Assembly (NCBI GenBank): GCA_040752025.1
Contig: JBFMFR010000006.1
Coordinates: 1-64,000, forward strand
Source: JBFMFR01 sp040752025
Lineage (GTDB): Bacteria > Chloroflexota > Anaerolineae > Anaerolineales > UBA4823
Length of the DNA stretch: 64,000 bases
Direction: 5' to 3'
In this document: piece by piece, positions 8,560 to 17,088 of the stretch
Layout of the letters: the number at the start of each line of letters is the position of its first letter
How positions within the stretch are numbered: the stretch's first letter is position 1
Notes under the pieces: generated by a model
The model's database searches: none
Seen by the model: the letters and a program-made list of their open reading frames with translations, nothing else
What the model was told of the DNA's origin: nothing
Made by a program: the position numbers and the translations under genes

Positions 8560-9335
8560 GCGAGAAAAAACCCTCTCTTTGGCTGCGCCTGTTTGCTTTC
8601 CTGGCCTTTGCCTATATCTACATCCCCATCATCATTTTGATCATATTCTCGTTCAACACGCAGAAGTTGAATGTACACTGGGAAGGATTCACCTTTCATT
8701 GGTACAAAGTGCTGTTCCAGGATACCGAGGTTATGCTGGCTACGCGCAACACACTGACCATTGCATTCACCTCTACCCTGGTCGCAACGGTGATCGGCAC
8801 AATGGCAGCCCTGGCTTTACAGCGCTATCGCTTTCCCGGATACACCGTGGCCGAATCCACCCTGTACATCCCCGTGATCATCCCCGAAGTAGTCATGGGC
8901 ATCTCGCTCCTGGCGTTTTTCGCCCAAATCAAGATGGCTCTAGGTTTGACCACCATCGCCTTGTCACACATTGCATTTAACATTCCTTTCGTAACTCTGG
9001 TAGTACGTGCACGCCTGCACGGTTTCGACAAATCCATCGAAGAAGCTGCTATGGATTTAGGCGCCAATGAGCTGACTACGTTTTGGCGTGTAACGCTCCC
9101 AACGATCATGCCGGGTGTGCTTTCGGGTGCGCTATTAGCGTTCACCCTTTCCCTGGATGATTATGTGATCACCTATTTCACCGCTGGGCCTGGTTCAACA
9201 ACGCTGCCTCTTCGCATCTTTTCCATGGTCCGGTTTGCAGTAACGCCTGAAGTCAATGCCCTATCGACTCTATGGGTGTTGGCTGTATTCATGGTACTGC
9301 TCGTCAGTCAGATCGCCCAACGCCGACAGGCGTGA
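8556..9335 (+). CDS. potC: spermidine/putrescine ABC transporter permease PotC
   Basis: A 259-residue permease from the ATG at 8556; an in-frame ATG at 8454 would lie deep inside potB and is rejected. It has about six membrane spans and the EAA loop EEAAMDLGANELTTFWRVTLP region near residues 165-185. It forms the second half of the pore with PotB. The ATGA overlap with potB implies coupled translation. Confidence 0.92.
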   Translation: MSEKKPSLWLRLFAFLAFAYIYIPIIILIIFSFNTQKLNVHWEGFTFHWYKVLFQDTEVMLATRNTLTIAFTSTLVATVIGTMAALALQRYRFPGYTVAESTLYIPVIIPEVVMGISLLAFFAQIKMALGLTTIALSHIAFNIPFVTLVVRARLHGFDKSIEEAAMDLGANELTTFWRVTLPTIMPGVLSGALLAFTLSLDDYVITYFTAGPGSTTLPLRIFSMVRFAVTPEVNALSTLWVLAVFMVLLVSQIAQRRQA

Positions 9336-9380
9336 CGAGGAACCCAAAACCCATTTGACGACCTGAAAGGAGAAAGAGAG

Positions 9381-10448
9381 ATGAAAGTTTTCAAAGTTTT
9401 AGCCCTGATCACCATCACAGCTATGCTGGTAACAGCCTGCGGTGGAGGATCTCAAAAAGCGTCCACAGAGTTGAATCTATATGCCTGGTCTGAATACATC
9501 CCCCAGGCCCTGTTGGATAACTTCACTGCTGAGACGGGCATCAAGATCAACTACGACGCATATTCATCCAATGAGGAATTGATGGCAAAGTTGCAAGCTG
9601 GTGCATCTGGCTACGATGTCATCATCCCCAGCGATTACACGGTCAGTATCCTGGTGAAGCAAGGACTACTGGAAAAACTCGATCTGAAACAAATCCCCAA
9701 TTTCGTCAACATCGGGGACGATTTCAAAAATCGCGACTTTGACCCGGGCAACCAGTATTCCATACCCTATCAGTGGGGCACAGCCTGCCTGGCAATCGAC
9801 ACCGCCAAAGTGACCAGGCCTGTCACAAAATGGGCCGATTTATGGTCGCCTGACTTTGCGCAGCGCGTGGTGTTGCTGGATGATGAACGCGAGGTGCTTG
9901 GCATGGTTCTGATGATGTTGGGATATGATCGTAACACCGTAGACGAGGCTCAGCTCGAGGAAGCCAAGGTCAAGCTGGCCGAACTAATGCCCAATGTGCG
10001 TCTGTTCGATAGCGACAGCCCTAAGACCGCCTTACTGGCAGGTGAAGTCTGGCTAGGTATGGTGTGGAATGGAGAGGCTGCCATTGCTCACAATGAGAAC
10101 CCCGACATTGCCTATGTGTTTCCAGAAGAGGGATGCAGTATCTGGTTCGATAACCTGGCAATCCCTAAAGGCGCTCCTCACATGGATGCTACTTATAAAT
10201 TCTTGAACTTCGTGCTCAAGCCAGAGAGCAGCATCTTGATCACCGAGGAGTTCCCTTACTCCAATCCCAACACGGCCGCTTTGGAACTTCTGAAGAAAGA
10301 TGATCCAGAAGCCTATGACACCTACATGGGCTATTCAGCTACAAATCCTTCCAAGGAAGAATTGGCTCGCACCCACCCGGTCAAAGACGTTGGCGAAGCC
10401 ACTACACTATGGGATCGCATCTGGACAGAAGTAAAAGGCGGAGAATAG
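9381..10448 (+). CDS. potD: spermidine/putrescine-binding lipoprotein PotD
   Basis: A 355-residue extracellular solute-binding protein. A lipoprotein signal ends in LVTAC with C20 as the lipidation site, followed by a GGG linker. The mature part starts LNLYAWSEYIP, typical of polyamine-binding PotD/PotF proteins, and has YDVIIPSDYTV and a C-terminal NPSKEELA segment. It delivers polyamine to PotBC. AAAGGAG precedes the ATG. A stable stem-loop follows the stop (10472-10497). Confidence 0.92.
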   Translation: MKVFKVLALITITAMLVTACGGGSQKASTELNLYAWSEYIPQALLDNFTAETGIKINYDAYSSNEELMAKLQAGASGYDVIIPSDYTVSILVKQGLLEKLDLKQIPNFVNIGDDFKNRDFDPGNQYSIPYQWGTACLAIDTAKVTRPVTKWADLWSPDFAQRVVLLDDEREVLGMVLMMLGYDRNTVDEAQLEEAKVKLAELMPNVRLFDSDSPKTALLAGEVWLGMVWNGEAAIAHNENPDIAYVFPEEGCSIWFDNLAIPKGAPHMDATYKFLNFVLKPESSILITEEFPYSNPNTAALELLKKDDPEAYDTYMGYSATNPSKEELARTHPVKDVGEATTLWDRIWTEVKGGE

Positions 10449-10471
10449 CTTTTCCTGATTTCTCGAATCCA

Positions 10472-10497
10472 GTGGCAGCGGCGCACGCCGCTGCCAC
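10472..10497 (+). promoter_or_regulatory. stem-loop after potD, no T-run
   Basis: GTGGCAGCGGC (10472-10482) and GCCGCTGCCAC (10487-10497) form a perfect 11-bp stem with a 4-base loop. What follows is A-rich, not T-rich, so it is probably not an intrinsic terminator. Its place right after the binding-protein gene suggests mRNA 3'-end stabilisation, which would raise PotD above the permeases, or partial attenuation. Confidence 0.6.
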
Positions 10498-10532
10498 ATC
10501 CAAAAACACTGTACATCACGAGGAGTATTACC

Positions 10533-11738
10533 ATGAGATGCTTACTTGTTGGCGTTGGTGGCGTGGGCGAAGCCATCGCGATGATTGCAAGAGATAAACC
10601 CTGGCTGACCAGCATGGTTCTGACGGATTACAACCTGAAGCGCTCCAAAGAGGTACAGGCCCGGCTCGGCGATACAGCACGCTTTCCTGTCGAGTTTGTA
10701 GATGCCAATGACCAGGCCCAAATTGAAGCGCTCGCCCGGAAATATCAGGTGGATCTGATCATGAACGCCTGCGATCCACTATACAACATCCCCATATTCG
10801 ATGCAGCCTTCAATTGCAACTGCACCTACATCGATATGGCTATGACCCTATCAAAGCCACACCCGCAAGAGCCTTTCAGGCTACCCGGAGTCAAGCTGGG
10901 AGATTACCAGTTTGAACGCGCCAAAGCCTGGGAAAAGAAGGGCCTGCTGGCCCTGGTGGGAATGGGGGTAGAACCCGGCATGGCTGATGTGTTCGCCCGC
11001 TATGCTCAAGATTATCTCTTCGATGAAATTGATGAGATTGGCATTCGCGACGGCGCCAATATCGAGATTCAGGGCTTCGAGTTTGCCCCCACTTTCTCAA
11101 TTTGGACAACAATTGAGGAGTGCCTGAATCCACCTGTAATTTGGGAAATAGAGCGCGGCTGGTTCACCACGGAGCCATTTTCCGAAAAAGAGACCTTCCC
11201 GTTTCCTGAAGGCATCGGCCCAGTTGAAGTTGTGAACGTAGAACACGAGGAAGTTCTGCTCATTCCGCGCTGGGTCAAATGCAAACGCGTTACCTTCAAG
11301 TATGGCCTGGGTGACCAGTTCATCGGCATCTTAAAAACGCTGCACATGCTCGGTTTGGATAACAAAGAGCCCATCAACGTCAAGGGCACAATGGTCGCGC
11401 CGCGCGACGTCGTCGCTGCCTGCTTACCTGATCCTGCCTACCTGGGGGATAAAATGGCAGGAAAAACCTGCGCCGGGACCTGGGTGAAAGGCACAAAAGA
11501 CAAGCAGCCGCGCCAGGTATATCTCTACCAGGTAGCGGACAATCAAGAATGCATGCAAAAACTTGGTTGTCAGGCAGTGGTTGCACAAACCGCGTTCAAT
11601 GCGGTCATCGCTATGGAATTGCTCATCAGCGGCGACTGGCAGGGTCAGGGCGTGCTTGGACCGGAAGCCTTCGACCCAATACCCTTTATGAACAAGATGG
11701 CGGAATACGGCTTCCCATATGGGATTCAAGAAATGTAG
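10533..11738 (+). CDS. saccharopine dehydrogenase-like NAD(P)-binding oxidoreductase
   Basis: A 401-residue enzyme with an N-terminal Rossmann motif (LLVGVGGVGEA, residues 4-14) and the saccharopine dehydrogenase/carboxynorspermidine synthase fold; GMGVEPGMADVFARYA marks the second domain. Family members make or break secondary amines (saccharopine, carboxyspermidine, homospermidine) or oxidise lysine at the 6-position. Between a polyamine importer and an aldehyde oxidoreductase, it may cleave or form a C-N bond in a polyamine or diamine. The exact reaction is not readable. GAGGAG precedes the ATG. Confidence 0.8.
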   Translation: MRCLLVGVGGVGEAIAMIARDKPWLTSMVLTDYNLKRSKEVQARLGDTARFPVEFVDANDQAQIEALARKYQVDLIMNACDPLYNIPIFDAAFNCNCTYIDMAMTLSKPHPQEPFRLPGVKLGDYQFERAKAWEKKGLLALVGMGVEPGMADVFARYAQDYLFDEIDEIGIRDGANIEIQGFEFAPTFSIWTTIEECLNPPVIWEIERGWFTTEPFSEKETFPFPEGIGPVEVVNVEHEEVLLIPRWVKCKRVTFKYGLGDQFIGILKTLHMLGLDNKEPINVKGTMVAPRDVVAACLPDPAYLGDKMAGKTCAGTWVKGTKDKQPRQVYLYQVADNQECMQKLGCQAVVAQTAFNAVIAMELLISGDWQGQGVLGPEAFDPIPFMNKMAEYGFPYGIQEM

Positions 11739-11759
11739 TTTTTCGTAGTGGAGGTAGCT

Positions 11760-13673
11760 ATGTCCTACGGTTACACCGGAAAGATCTTACGCGTTGACCT
11801 GAGTCAGGGCAAACTTGAGGTTGAAGAGCCGTCCGAAGCCTTCTACCGCAAATATATGGGCGGCAGCGCCATGGGCTTGTATTACATTCTGCGCGAGATG
11901 CCCGCCGGAGTCGATCCGCTGGCTCCTGAAAATGTACTCACCCTGATGCTCAGTGTTACAACTGGTGCAGCCATCTCAGGTCAGAGCCGCTTGAATGCCA
12001 ACGCCAAATCGCCCATGAGCGGCGCTATCGGCGATTCGCAGGCCGGCGGCTTTTTCCCTGCCGAGCTCAAGTTCGCTGGATTCGACGGGATCGTGATCAA
12101 GGGGCGGTCAGAACAACCCGTCTATCTCTCTATAGTGCACGGAGAACCTGCGTTGCATGACGCCGCGACCCTGATGGGGAAAAACACCGGAGAAGTAGAC
12201 GCGCTGCTCAAAGAGGCTGTAGGCGACAAAAAAGCCGAAGTACTGCAATGTGGGCCTGCTGCTGAAAAAGGCGTGCGCTATTCCAGCCTGGTGAACATGG
12301 CAAATCGCAATAACGGCCGCACCGGCATGGGCCTGGTAATGGCCAGTAAAAACTTGAAAGCCATTGTAGTGCGCGGCACGCAAAAACCTGCCATTGCTGA
12401 CCCTCAGGCCCTGACTGCCCTGAACCGCTCTGGCCCCAAACTGCTGCCCGAAAACCCAGATGTAGACGCATTGCGACAACACGGCACCGCATCCGTTGTT
12501 GTGCCGCAAAACCTGTATGGCACACTGCCTACTCGCAACTACAACGAGAGCCAGTTCGAGTTCTGCGAAGATATCAGCGGCGAGCGTATGACCGAGACCA
12601 TTCTGAAGGAAGGCGACACCTGTTATGCCTGCATTGTGCGCTGTAAACGCGTCGTCGAAGTGCAAGAAGGGCCTCACCAGGTTGATCCTTTATATGGTGG
12701 TCCCGAGTACGAAACCCTGGGGACATTCGGATCGTATTGCGGCATCCGGGACCTTGCCGCTGTCTCCCTGGCAAACCAGATTTGCAACATGCATGGCGTA
12801 GACACCATCTCCTGCGGCGCGACCATCGCCTTTGCCATGGAATGCTTCGAGAAAGGGATCATCGGCTTGCAACAAACCGGCGGGCTGGAACTGCGCTTCG
12901 GAGATGCCGAGGTAATGCTGCAAGTCCTGGATCAGATTGTTAACAACCAGGGACCATTAGGCCAGGTTCTTTCCCAGGGCTCCGCGTACGCCGCTCAGCT
13001 TTGGGGGCCGGCTGCACACGAGTGCCTGGTCACCGTAAAGAATGAAGAAGCGCCAGCCCACATGCCGCAAGCCAAGAAATCCCTGGCGCTGATTTACGCC
13101 GTCAATCCCTTCGGGGCCGACCACCAATCCAGCGAACATGACTGGATGTACGAAGAGGGCATGGCTGCCCCACTCTATCTGAACCGCCTGGCAGAATTAG
13201 ATCTGCAGGATCCACCGGAAGCCGGCAGCCTCGGTGCTGAGAAAGTTCGCTTTGCAACATACACCCACCGCTTCTATAGCCTGCTGGATACCCTTGAGCT
13301 TTGCCAGTTTGTCTGGGGCCCTGCCTGGACGCTGTATGGCCCCAGCGAAATCGTGCAGCTTGTGCGCGCCGTTACCGGGTGGCCGGTGAGCTTGTACGAG
13401 CTGATGAAAGTTGGCGAGCGCCGTCTCAACCTGTTGCGCGTCTTCAATGCCCGTGAAGGCTTCGCCCGCAAGGAGGATGCTCTCCCTAAGAAATTCTTCA
13501 TTCCGCTCCAGGGCACAGGTCCCTCGGCGGGAGTGGCCATCGACCCCGCCGAATTCGAAGCCGCGCTCGACCTGTACTACCAACTGAATAATTGGACCCC
13601 CAACGGTGTCCCTACCCGGGCCAGCTTGGTTAACCTGGGCGTGGAATGGGCCGCCGAATATCTGCCAAATTGA
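11760..13673 (+). CDS. tungsten-type aldehyde:ferredoxin oxidoreductase (AOR family)
   Basis: A 637-residue AOR-family protein. It starts at ATG 11760 behind GGAGG (an in-frame GTG at 11748 is less likely). Cluster ligands C288-x2-C291-x3-C295 (CYACIVRC) match the spacing known for archaeal AOR, with C515 (LELCQF) as the fourth cysteine. The N-terminal half has the AOR beta-sandwich features (GYTGKILRVDLS, NRNNGRTGMGLVMASKNLKAI). These enzymes oxidise aldehydes to acids at a W-pterin and reduce ferredoxin, and are oxygen-sensitive. In this operon the substrate is probably an amino-aldehyde or semialdehyde from the aminotransferases. This implies an anaerobic lifestyle. Confidence 0.92.
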   Translation: MSYGYTGKILRVDLSQGKLEVEEPSEAFYRKYMGGSAMGLYYILREMPAGVDPLAPENVLTLMLSVTTGAAISGQSRLNANAKSPMSGAIGDSQAGGFFPAELKFAGFDGIVIKGRSEQPVYLSIVHGEPALHDAATLMGKNTGEVDALLKEAVGDKKAEVLQCGPAAEKGVRYSSLVNMANRNNGRTGMGLVMASKNLKAIVVRGTQKPAIADPQALTALNRSGPKLLPENPDVDALRQHGTASVVVPQNLYGTLPTRNYNESQFEFCEDISGERMTETILKEGDTCYACIVRCKRVVEVQEGPHQVDPLYGGPEYETLGTFGSYCGIRDLAAVSLANQICNMHGVDTISCGATIAFAMECFEKGIIGLQQTGGLELRFGDAEVMLQVLDQIVNNQGPLGQVLSQGSAYAAQLWGPAAHECLVTVKNEEAPAHMPQAKKSLALIYAVNPFGADHQSSEHDWMYEEGMAAPLYLNRLAELDLQDPPEAGSLGAEKVRFATYTHRFYSLLDTLELCQFVWGPAWTLYGPSEIVQLVRAVTGWPVSLYELMKVGERRLNLLRVFNAREGFARKEDALPKKFFIPLQGTGPSAGVAIDPAEFEAALDLYYQLNNWTPNGVPTRASLVNLGVEWAAEYLPN

Positions 13674-13730
13674 TCGTGCGTATTCATGCCGCACCAAAGA
13701 ACCGATTCTATTGAAGCTGATAAATAACCC

Positions 13731-15005
13731 ATGACAATCTATGACGACTCCATTCCCAATCTTTCTCCCGTCTGGACGCATTACACGCCTATCGTTGCTT
13801 CCAGGGCCGAAGGCTGTTATGTGTACGACCAGGATGGAACACCTTACCTGGACTTCACTTGTGGTATCGGTGTGACCAACACCGGGCATTGCCACCCGCA
13901 CGTTGTGGAAGCCATTCGCAAGCAGGCAGGCCTGCTCCTGCACGGTCAGGCGAACATCATCCTCCACGAACCCTTGTTGGCGCTGGTTCATGAACTGCGC
14001 CAAATCGTACACCCCACGCTGGATGGTTTCTTCTTCACCAACTCTGGCGCAGAAGCAGTCGAAGGCGCGCTCAAGCTGGCGCGCCACACCACGGGCCGGC
14101 CTAATATCATCGTCTTCCAGGGCAGCTTTCACGGGCGCACCGTGGGAACGATGTCGTTGACCACTTCCAAAACGATCTATCGGGCCGGATATCAACCGCT
14201 GATGCCCGGAGTGTTCGTCGCTCCTTACCCCTACGCCTATCGTTACGGGTGGGAAGTAGAAGCCACCAGCCGCTGGTGCCTGGATGAACTGCAGTTCCTG
14301 CTGACCACCCAAACCGCGCCCCAAGAGACCGCGGCTGTTCTCATCGAGCCAGTGTTGGGTGAAGGCGGCTACGTGGTCCCCCCTACCAGTTTTCTGGAAG
14401 GGTTGCGCCATATCTGCGATCAACACGGTATTCTGCTCATTGCCGACGAAATCCAGTCAGGCTTCGGACGGACCGGGCGCTGGTTCGCCCAGGAACACTT
14501 CGGCCTAATTCCCGATATCGTCACGGTGGCTAAAGGCCTGGCATCAGGCTTGCCGCTGGCAGGTGTGATCAGCCGCCTGGATCTGATGCAAAAATGGATT
14601 CCCGGATCCCATGGCGGCACTTACGGCGGTAATGCCGTCGCTGCAGCAGCGGCCGTTGCCACCATCCAGGTCATGCGCCAGGAATCCATGCTGGAGAACG
14701 CCCAGCAGCGCGGCCTGCAACTCCTTACCGGCCTGCGCCATCTGCAAGAGCAATACCCGGCCATCGGCGATATCCGTGGGTTGGGTTTGATGATCGGCGT
14801 GGAATTCCGAACTACAGATCGACAGCCCGATAAATCTACAGCCAAAGCCATTGCTCACGCCTGTTTGGAACGCAAGCTAATGCTGCTCACCTGTGGCCCC
14901 TGGGATAACACCATTCGCTGGATTCCCCCCCTGGTGGTTTCGGCAGATCAGATCGATCAATCATTGCAGATATTTCACGCCGCACTTGAGGAAGTCTTAG
15001 GGTGA
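13731..15005 (+). CDS. class III aminotransferase, 4-aminobutyrate aminotransferase-like
   Basis: A 424-residue class III aminotransferase of the GabT/acetylornithine type. FFTNSGAEAVEGALKLAR contacts the cofactor phosphate, LLIADEIQSGFGRTG carries the Asp, and K268 (VTVAKGLASG) is the PLP lysine. A GABA-type substrate fits, following putrescine to 4-aminobutanal to GABA by upstream enzymes. It is the last gene of the operon, 57 bases after the AOR gene; no clear ribosome site precedes the ATG. The terminator follows at 15033. Confidence 0.88.
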   Translation: MTIYDDSIPNLSPVWTHYTPIVASRAEGCYVYDQDGTPYLDFTCGIGVTNTGHCHPHVVEAIRKQAGLLLHGQANIILHEPLLALVHELRQIVHPTLDGFFFTNSGAEAVEGALKLARHTTGRPNIIVFQGSFHGRTVGTMSLTTSKTIYRAGYQPLMPGVFVAPYPYAYRYGWEVEATSRWCLDELQFLLTTQTAPQETAAVLIEPVLGEGGYVVPPTSFLEGLRHICDQHGILLIADEIQSGFGRTGRWFAQEHFGLIPDIVTVAKGLASGLPLAGVISRLDLMQKWIPGSHGGTYGGNAVAAAAAVATIQVMRQESMLENAQQRGLQLLTGLRHLQEQYPAIGDIRGLGLMIGVEFRTTDRQPDKSTAKAIAHACLERKLMLLTCGPWDNTIRWIPPLVVSADQIDQSLQIFHAALEEVLG

Positions 15006-15032
15006 TTCGGTTGCCGTAAGCAGAAATTCATC

Positions 15033-15070
15033 GCTTCGCCAGGCGTTATGCCTGGCGAAGCTGTTTCTGT
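15033..15070 (+). terminator. terminator of the catabolic operon
   Basis: GCTTCGCCAGGC (15033-15044) pairs perfectly with GCCTGGCGAAGC (15050-15061) around a 5-base loop, followed by the modest T-rich run TGTTTCTGT. The 12-bp stem directly after the last aminotransferase gene supports an intrinsic terminator with a weak T-tract. Confidence 0.7.
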
Positions 15071-15091
15071 CCCATGAAGTCGGTCTACAAA

Positions 15092-15100
15092 TGGTAGAAT
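15092..15100 (+). promoter_or_regulatory. extended -10 promoter for the thiolase gene
   Basis: TGGTAGAAT fits the TGnTATAAT extended -10 pattern, 41 bases before the thiolase start and just after the terminator. No good -35 box lies upstream, as is usual for this promoter class. Confidence 0.5.
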
Positions 15101-15140
15101 TACCGCAGCAGTACCACACACAAACGTAAAGGAGTACCTT

Positions 15141-16361
15141 ATGCCCGAGGCAGTAATCATAGATGCTATCCGCACACCTATCGGCGCTCTAGGTGGTGTG
15201 CTTTCCCCTGTTCGCCCCGATGATCTGGCCGCCCTGGTTCTGAGAGCCATCATCGAACGCAATCCTATCGACCCGGCTATCGTGGAAGAAGTTTACCTGG
15301 GCTGTGCTAACCAGGCTGGCGAAGACAATCGCAACGTGGCCCGCATGGCCTCATTACTGGCAGGTTTCCCGGTTGAAGTCCCAGCCGTCACTTTCAATCG
15401 CCTGTGCGCCTCTGGACTGAACGCTATCAACCAGGCCGCGCGCGCCATCCGCATAGGGGAGGGCGATGTCTACATCGCCGGCGGCGTTGAGTCGATGAGC
15501 CGAGCGCCCTATTCTCTACCCAAGGCAGAACGCGCCTTCCCTTTTGGGAACCTGACTGCTTATGATACAGCACTCGGTTGGCGCTATCCGAACCCCATCA
15601 TGCAAGAACGTTATGGTACGGAGGCGATGGGCGAAACCGCTGAAAACATCGCCGAAATGATGCCTGAGATCACTCGCGAAAAACAAGATGCATTCGCCCT
15701 GGGCTCGCACCAGCGCGCTATCGCCGCTATCGATTCGGGGAAATTCGCCGAGGAGATCGTCAACGTAGAGATTCCTCAGCGTAAAGGGGATCCATTATTG
15801 ATCACCACCGATGAACGCCCTCGTCGCGATACATCTATGGAATCATTGGCTCGCCTGCGACCTGCATTTCGCAAAGATGGCACGGTCACAGCTGGAAATT
15901 CCTCGGGATTGAATGATGGCGCAGCCGCGGTGCTGCTCACCAGCGCTGAAAAAGCCAGGCAGCTAGGCCTGAAACCCCAGGCGCGCGTCATTGCCAGCGC
16001 GGCCGGCGGTGTATCGCCGCGCGTTATGGGACTGGGGCCAATCTCCGCCGCGCGCAAAGCTCTGGAGCGGGCTGGTCTGACAATCGAGCAGATCGGTTTA
16101 ATCGAGCTTAACGAAGCTTTTGCTGTCCAATCACTGGCCGTGATGAAAGAATTAGGATTGGATCATGCCATAACAAACGTAAATGGCGGCGCGATTGCCC
16201 TGGGGCACCCCCTGGGTTGCTCAGGAGCGCGCATTCTGACGACACTGCTGCACGAAATGCGCCGCCGCGCCCCATACCAGGGGCGCCCATTCTACGGCCT
16301 GGCTACTTTGTGTGTAGGAGTGGGCCAGGGCGAAGCCACACTCGTGGAATGGCTCGACTAA
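15141..16361 (+). CDS. acetyl-CoA acetyltransferase / 3-oxoacyl-CoA thiolase
   Basis: A 406-residue thiolase. The nucleophile is C89 (NRLCASGLNA), with the NEAFA motif, GHPLGCSG carrying the base His, and CVGVGQG with the second catalytic Cys. The sequence is closest in style to PcaF/PaaJ-type degradative thiolases, but acetoacetyl-CoA thiolase cannot be excluded. It splits 3-oxoacyl-CoA into acetyl-CoA and a shortened acyl-CoA, or runs in reverse. It has its own promoter behind the terminator, so it is probably separate from the amine operon although it could drain its acyl-CoA products. AAAGGAG precedes the ATG. Confidence 0.92.
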   Translation: MPEAVIIDAIRTPIGALGGVLSPVRPDDLAALVLRAIIERNPIDPAIVEEVYLGCANQAGEDNRNVARMASLLAGFPVEVPAVTFNRLCASGLNAINQAARAIRIGEGDVYIAGGVESMSRAPYSLPKAERAFPFGNLTAYDTALGWRYPNPIMQERYGTEAMGETAENIAEMMPEITREKQDAFALGSHQRAIAAIDSGKFAEEIVNVEIPQRKGDPLLITTDERPRRDTSMESLARLRPAFRKDGTVTAGNSSGLNDGAAAVLLTSAEKARQLGLKPQARVIASAAGGVSPRVMGLGPISAARKALERAGLTIEQIGLIELNEAFAVQSLAVMKELGLDHAITNVNGGAIALGHPLGCSGARILTTLLHEMRRRAPYQGRPFYGLATLCVGVGQGEATLVEWLD

Positions 16362-16389
16362 CGCAGTAGAGTAGAAAGGGAGGGTCACA

Positions 16390-16974
16390 ATGACTATATC
16401 GACTCAGACTGAAGAAACCGCACGCCAGGTGTTCAAGCGCTTCAATCGCTTTATGCTCCTGCTCTGGCGTTTGGGCCTTGGGCCCTGGGTCAATGCCTGG
16501 CCCGAAGTCGGTGGACGAATATTGGTTTTGACTCATACCGGTCGCAAGAGCGGGCTGAAACACCGGACTCCCATTAACTATGCTGTCGTAGATGGGGAGA
16601 TTTACTGCTCCGCAGGTTTCGGCCATATTACAGACTGGTATCGCAACATCCTGGCCAGCCCACAAGTAGAAGTGTGGTTGCCCGATGGCTGGTGGCAAGG
16701 CATTGCTGAAGATGTCAGCCAATCTGAGCAACGCCTGGCTTTCATGCGACAGGTCATCATTGCCAGCGGCTTTGCCGGACCCTTGTTTGGTGTTGATGCG
16801 AATTCTATGGACGACGCCGAATTGGAACAGGCGACTCGCGATTATCGCCTGATCCACATCCGCCGCACTCAGCCTCGGACCGGGCCAGGTGGGCCCGGCG
16901 AACTTTCATGGATCTGGCCGCTGGCGACTTTCATTCTGCTTCCATTGGCGCTCCGCCGTTGCCGCCGAAAGTAA
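16390..16974 (+). CDS. deazaflavin (F420)-dependent nitroreductase-family protein
   Basis: A 194-residue protein of the Ddn/DUF385 split-barrel family. The signature LTHTGRKSGLKHRTPINYAV (51-70) and the DWYRNILASPQVEVWL segment (about 83-98) are typical of F420H2-binding members. A hydrophobic C-terminal helix (about 174-188) followed by RRCRRK could anchor it to the membrane. Its substrate is unknown; family members reduce nitro compounds, quinones or enones. GGGAGG precedes the ATG, 28 bases after the thiolase. Confidence 0.85.
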   Translation: MTISTQTEETARQVFKRFNRFMLLLWRLGLGPWVNAWPEVGGRILVLTHTGRKSGLKHRTPINYAVVDGEIYCSAGFGHITDWYRNILASPQVEVWLPDGWWQGIAEDVSQSEQRLAFMRQVIIASGFAGPLFGVDANSMDDAELEQATRDYRLIHIRRTQPRTGPGGPGELSWIWPLATFILLPLALRRCRRK

Positions 16975-17009
16975 AAAAGCATATATTTTACAGGCTTATC
17001 TGATCAAGT

Positions 17010-17038
17010 TTGACAGTTCCGCCGATCTTTGATATATT
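17010..17038 (+). promoter_or_regulatory. consensus sigma-70 promoter for the S1-domain gene
   Basis: TTGACA (17010-17015), a 17-base spacer and TATATT (17033-17038) give a near-perfect promoter with a predicted start near 17045. This places any upstream in-frame start codon (such as TTG 17029) outside the transcript, and so decides the start of the next gene. Confidence 0.75.
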
Positions 17039-17088
17039 ATTTTGACTGGCTACAAGCCTGCTATCATTTTATATTACAGGAGAAGGAT

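Noticed and set aside
13197..14426. Long minus-strand reading frame opposite the AOR and GABA-type aminotransferase genes
   Set aside because: The plus-strand frames carry clear catalytic motifs across the whole length; the minus frame spans two genes and resembles no family.
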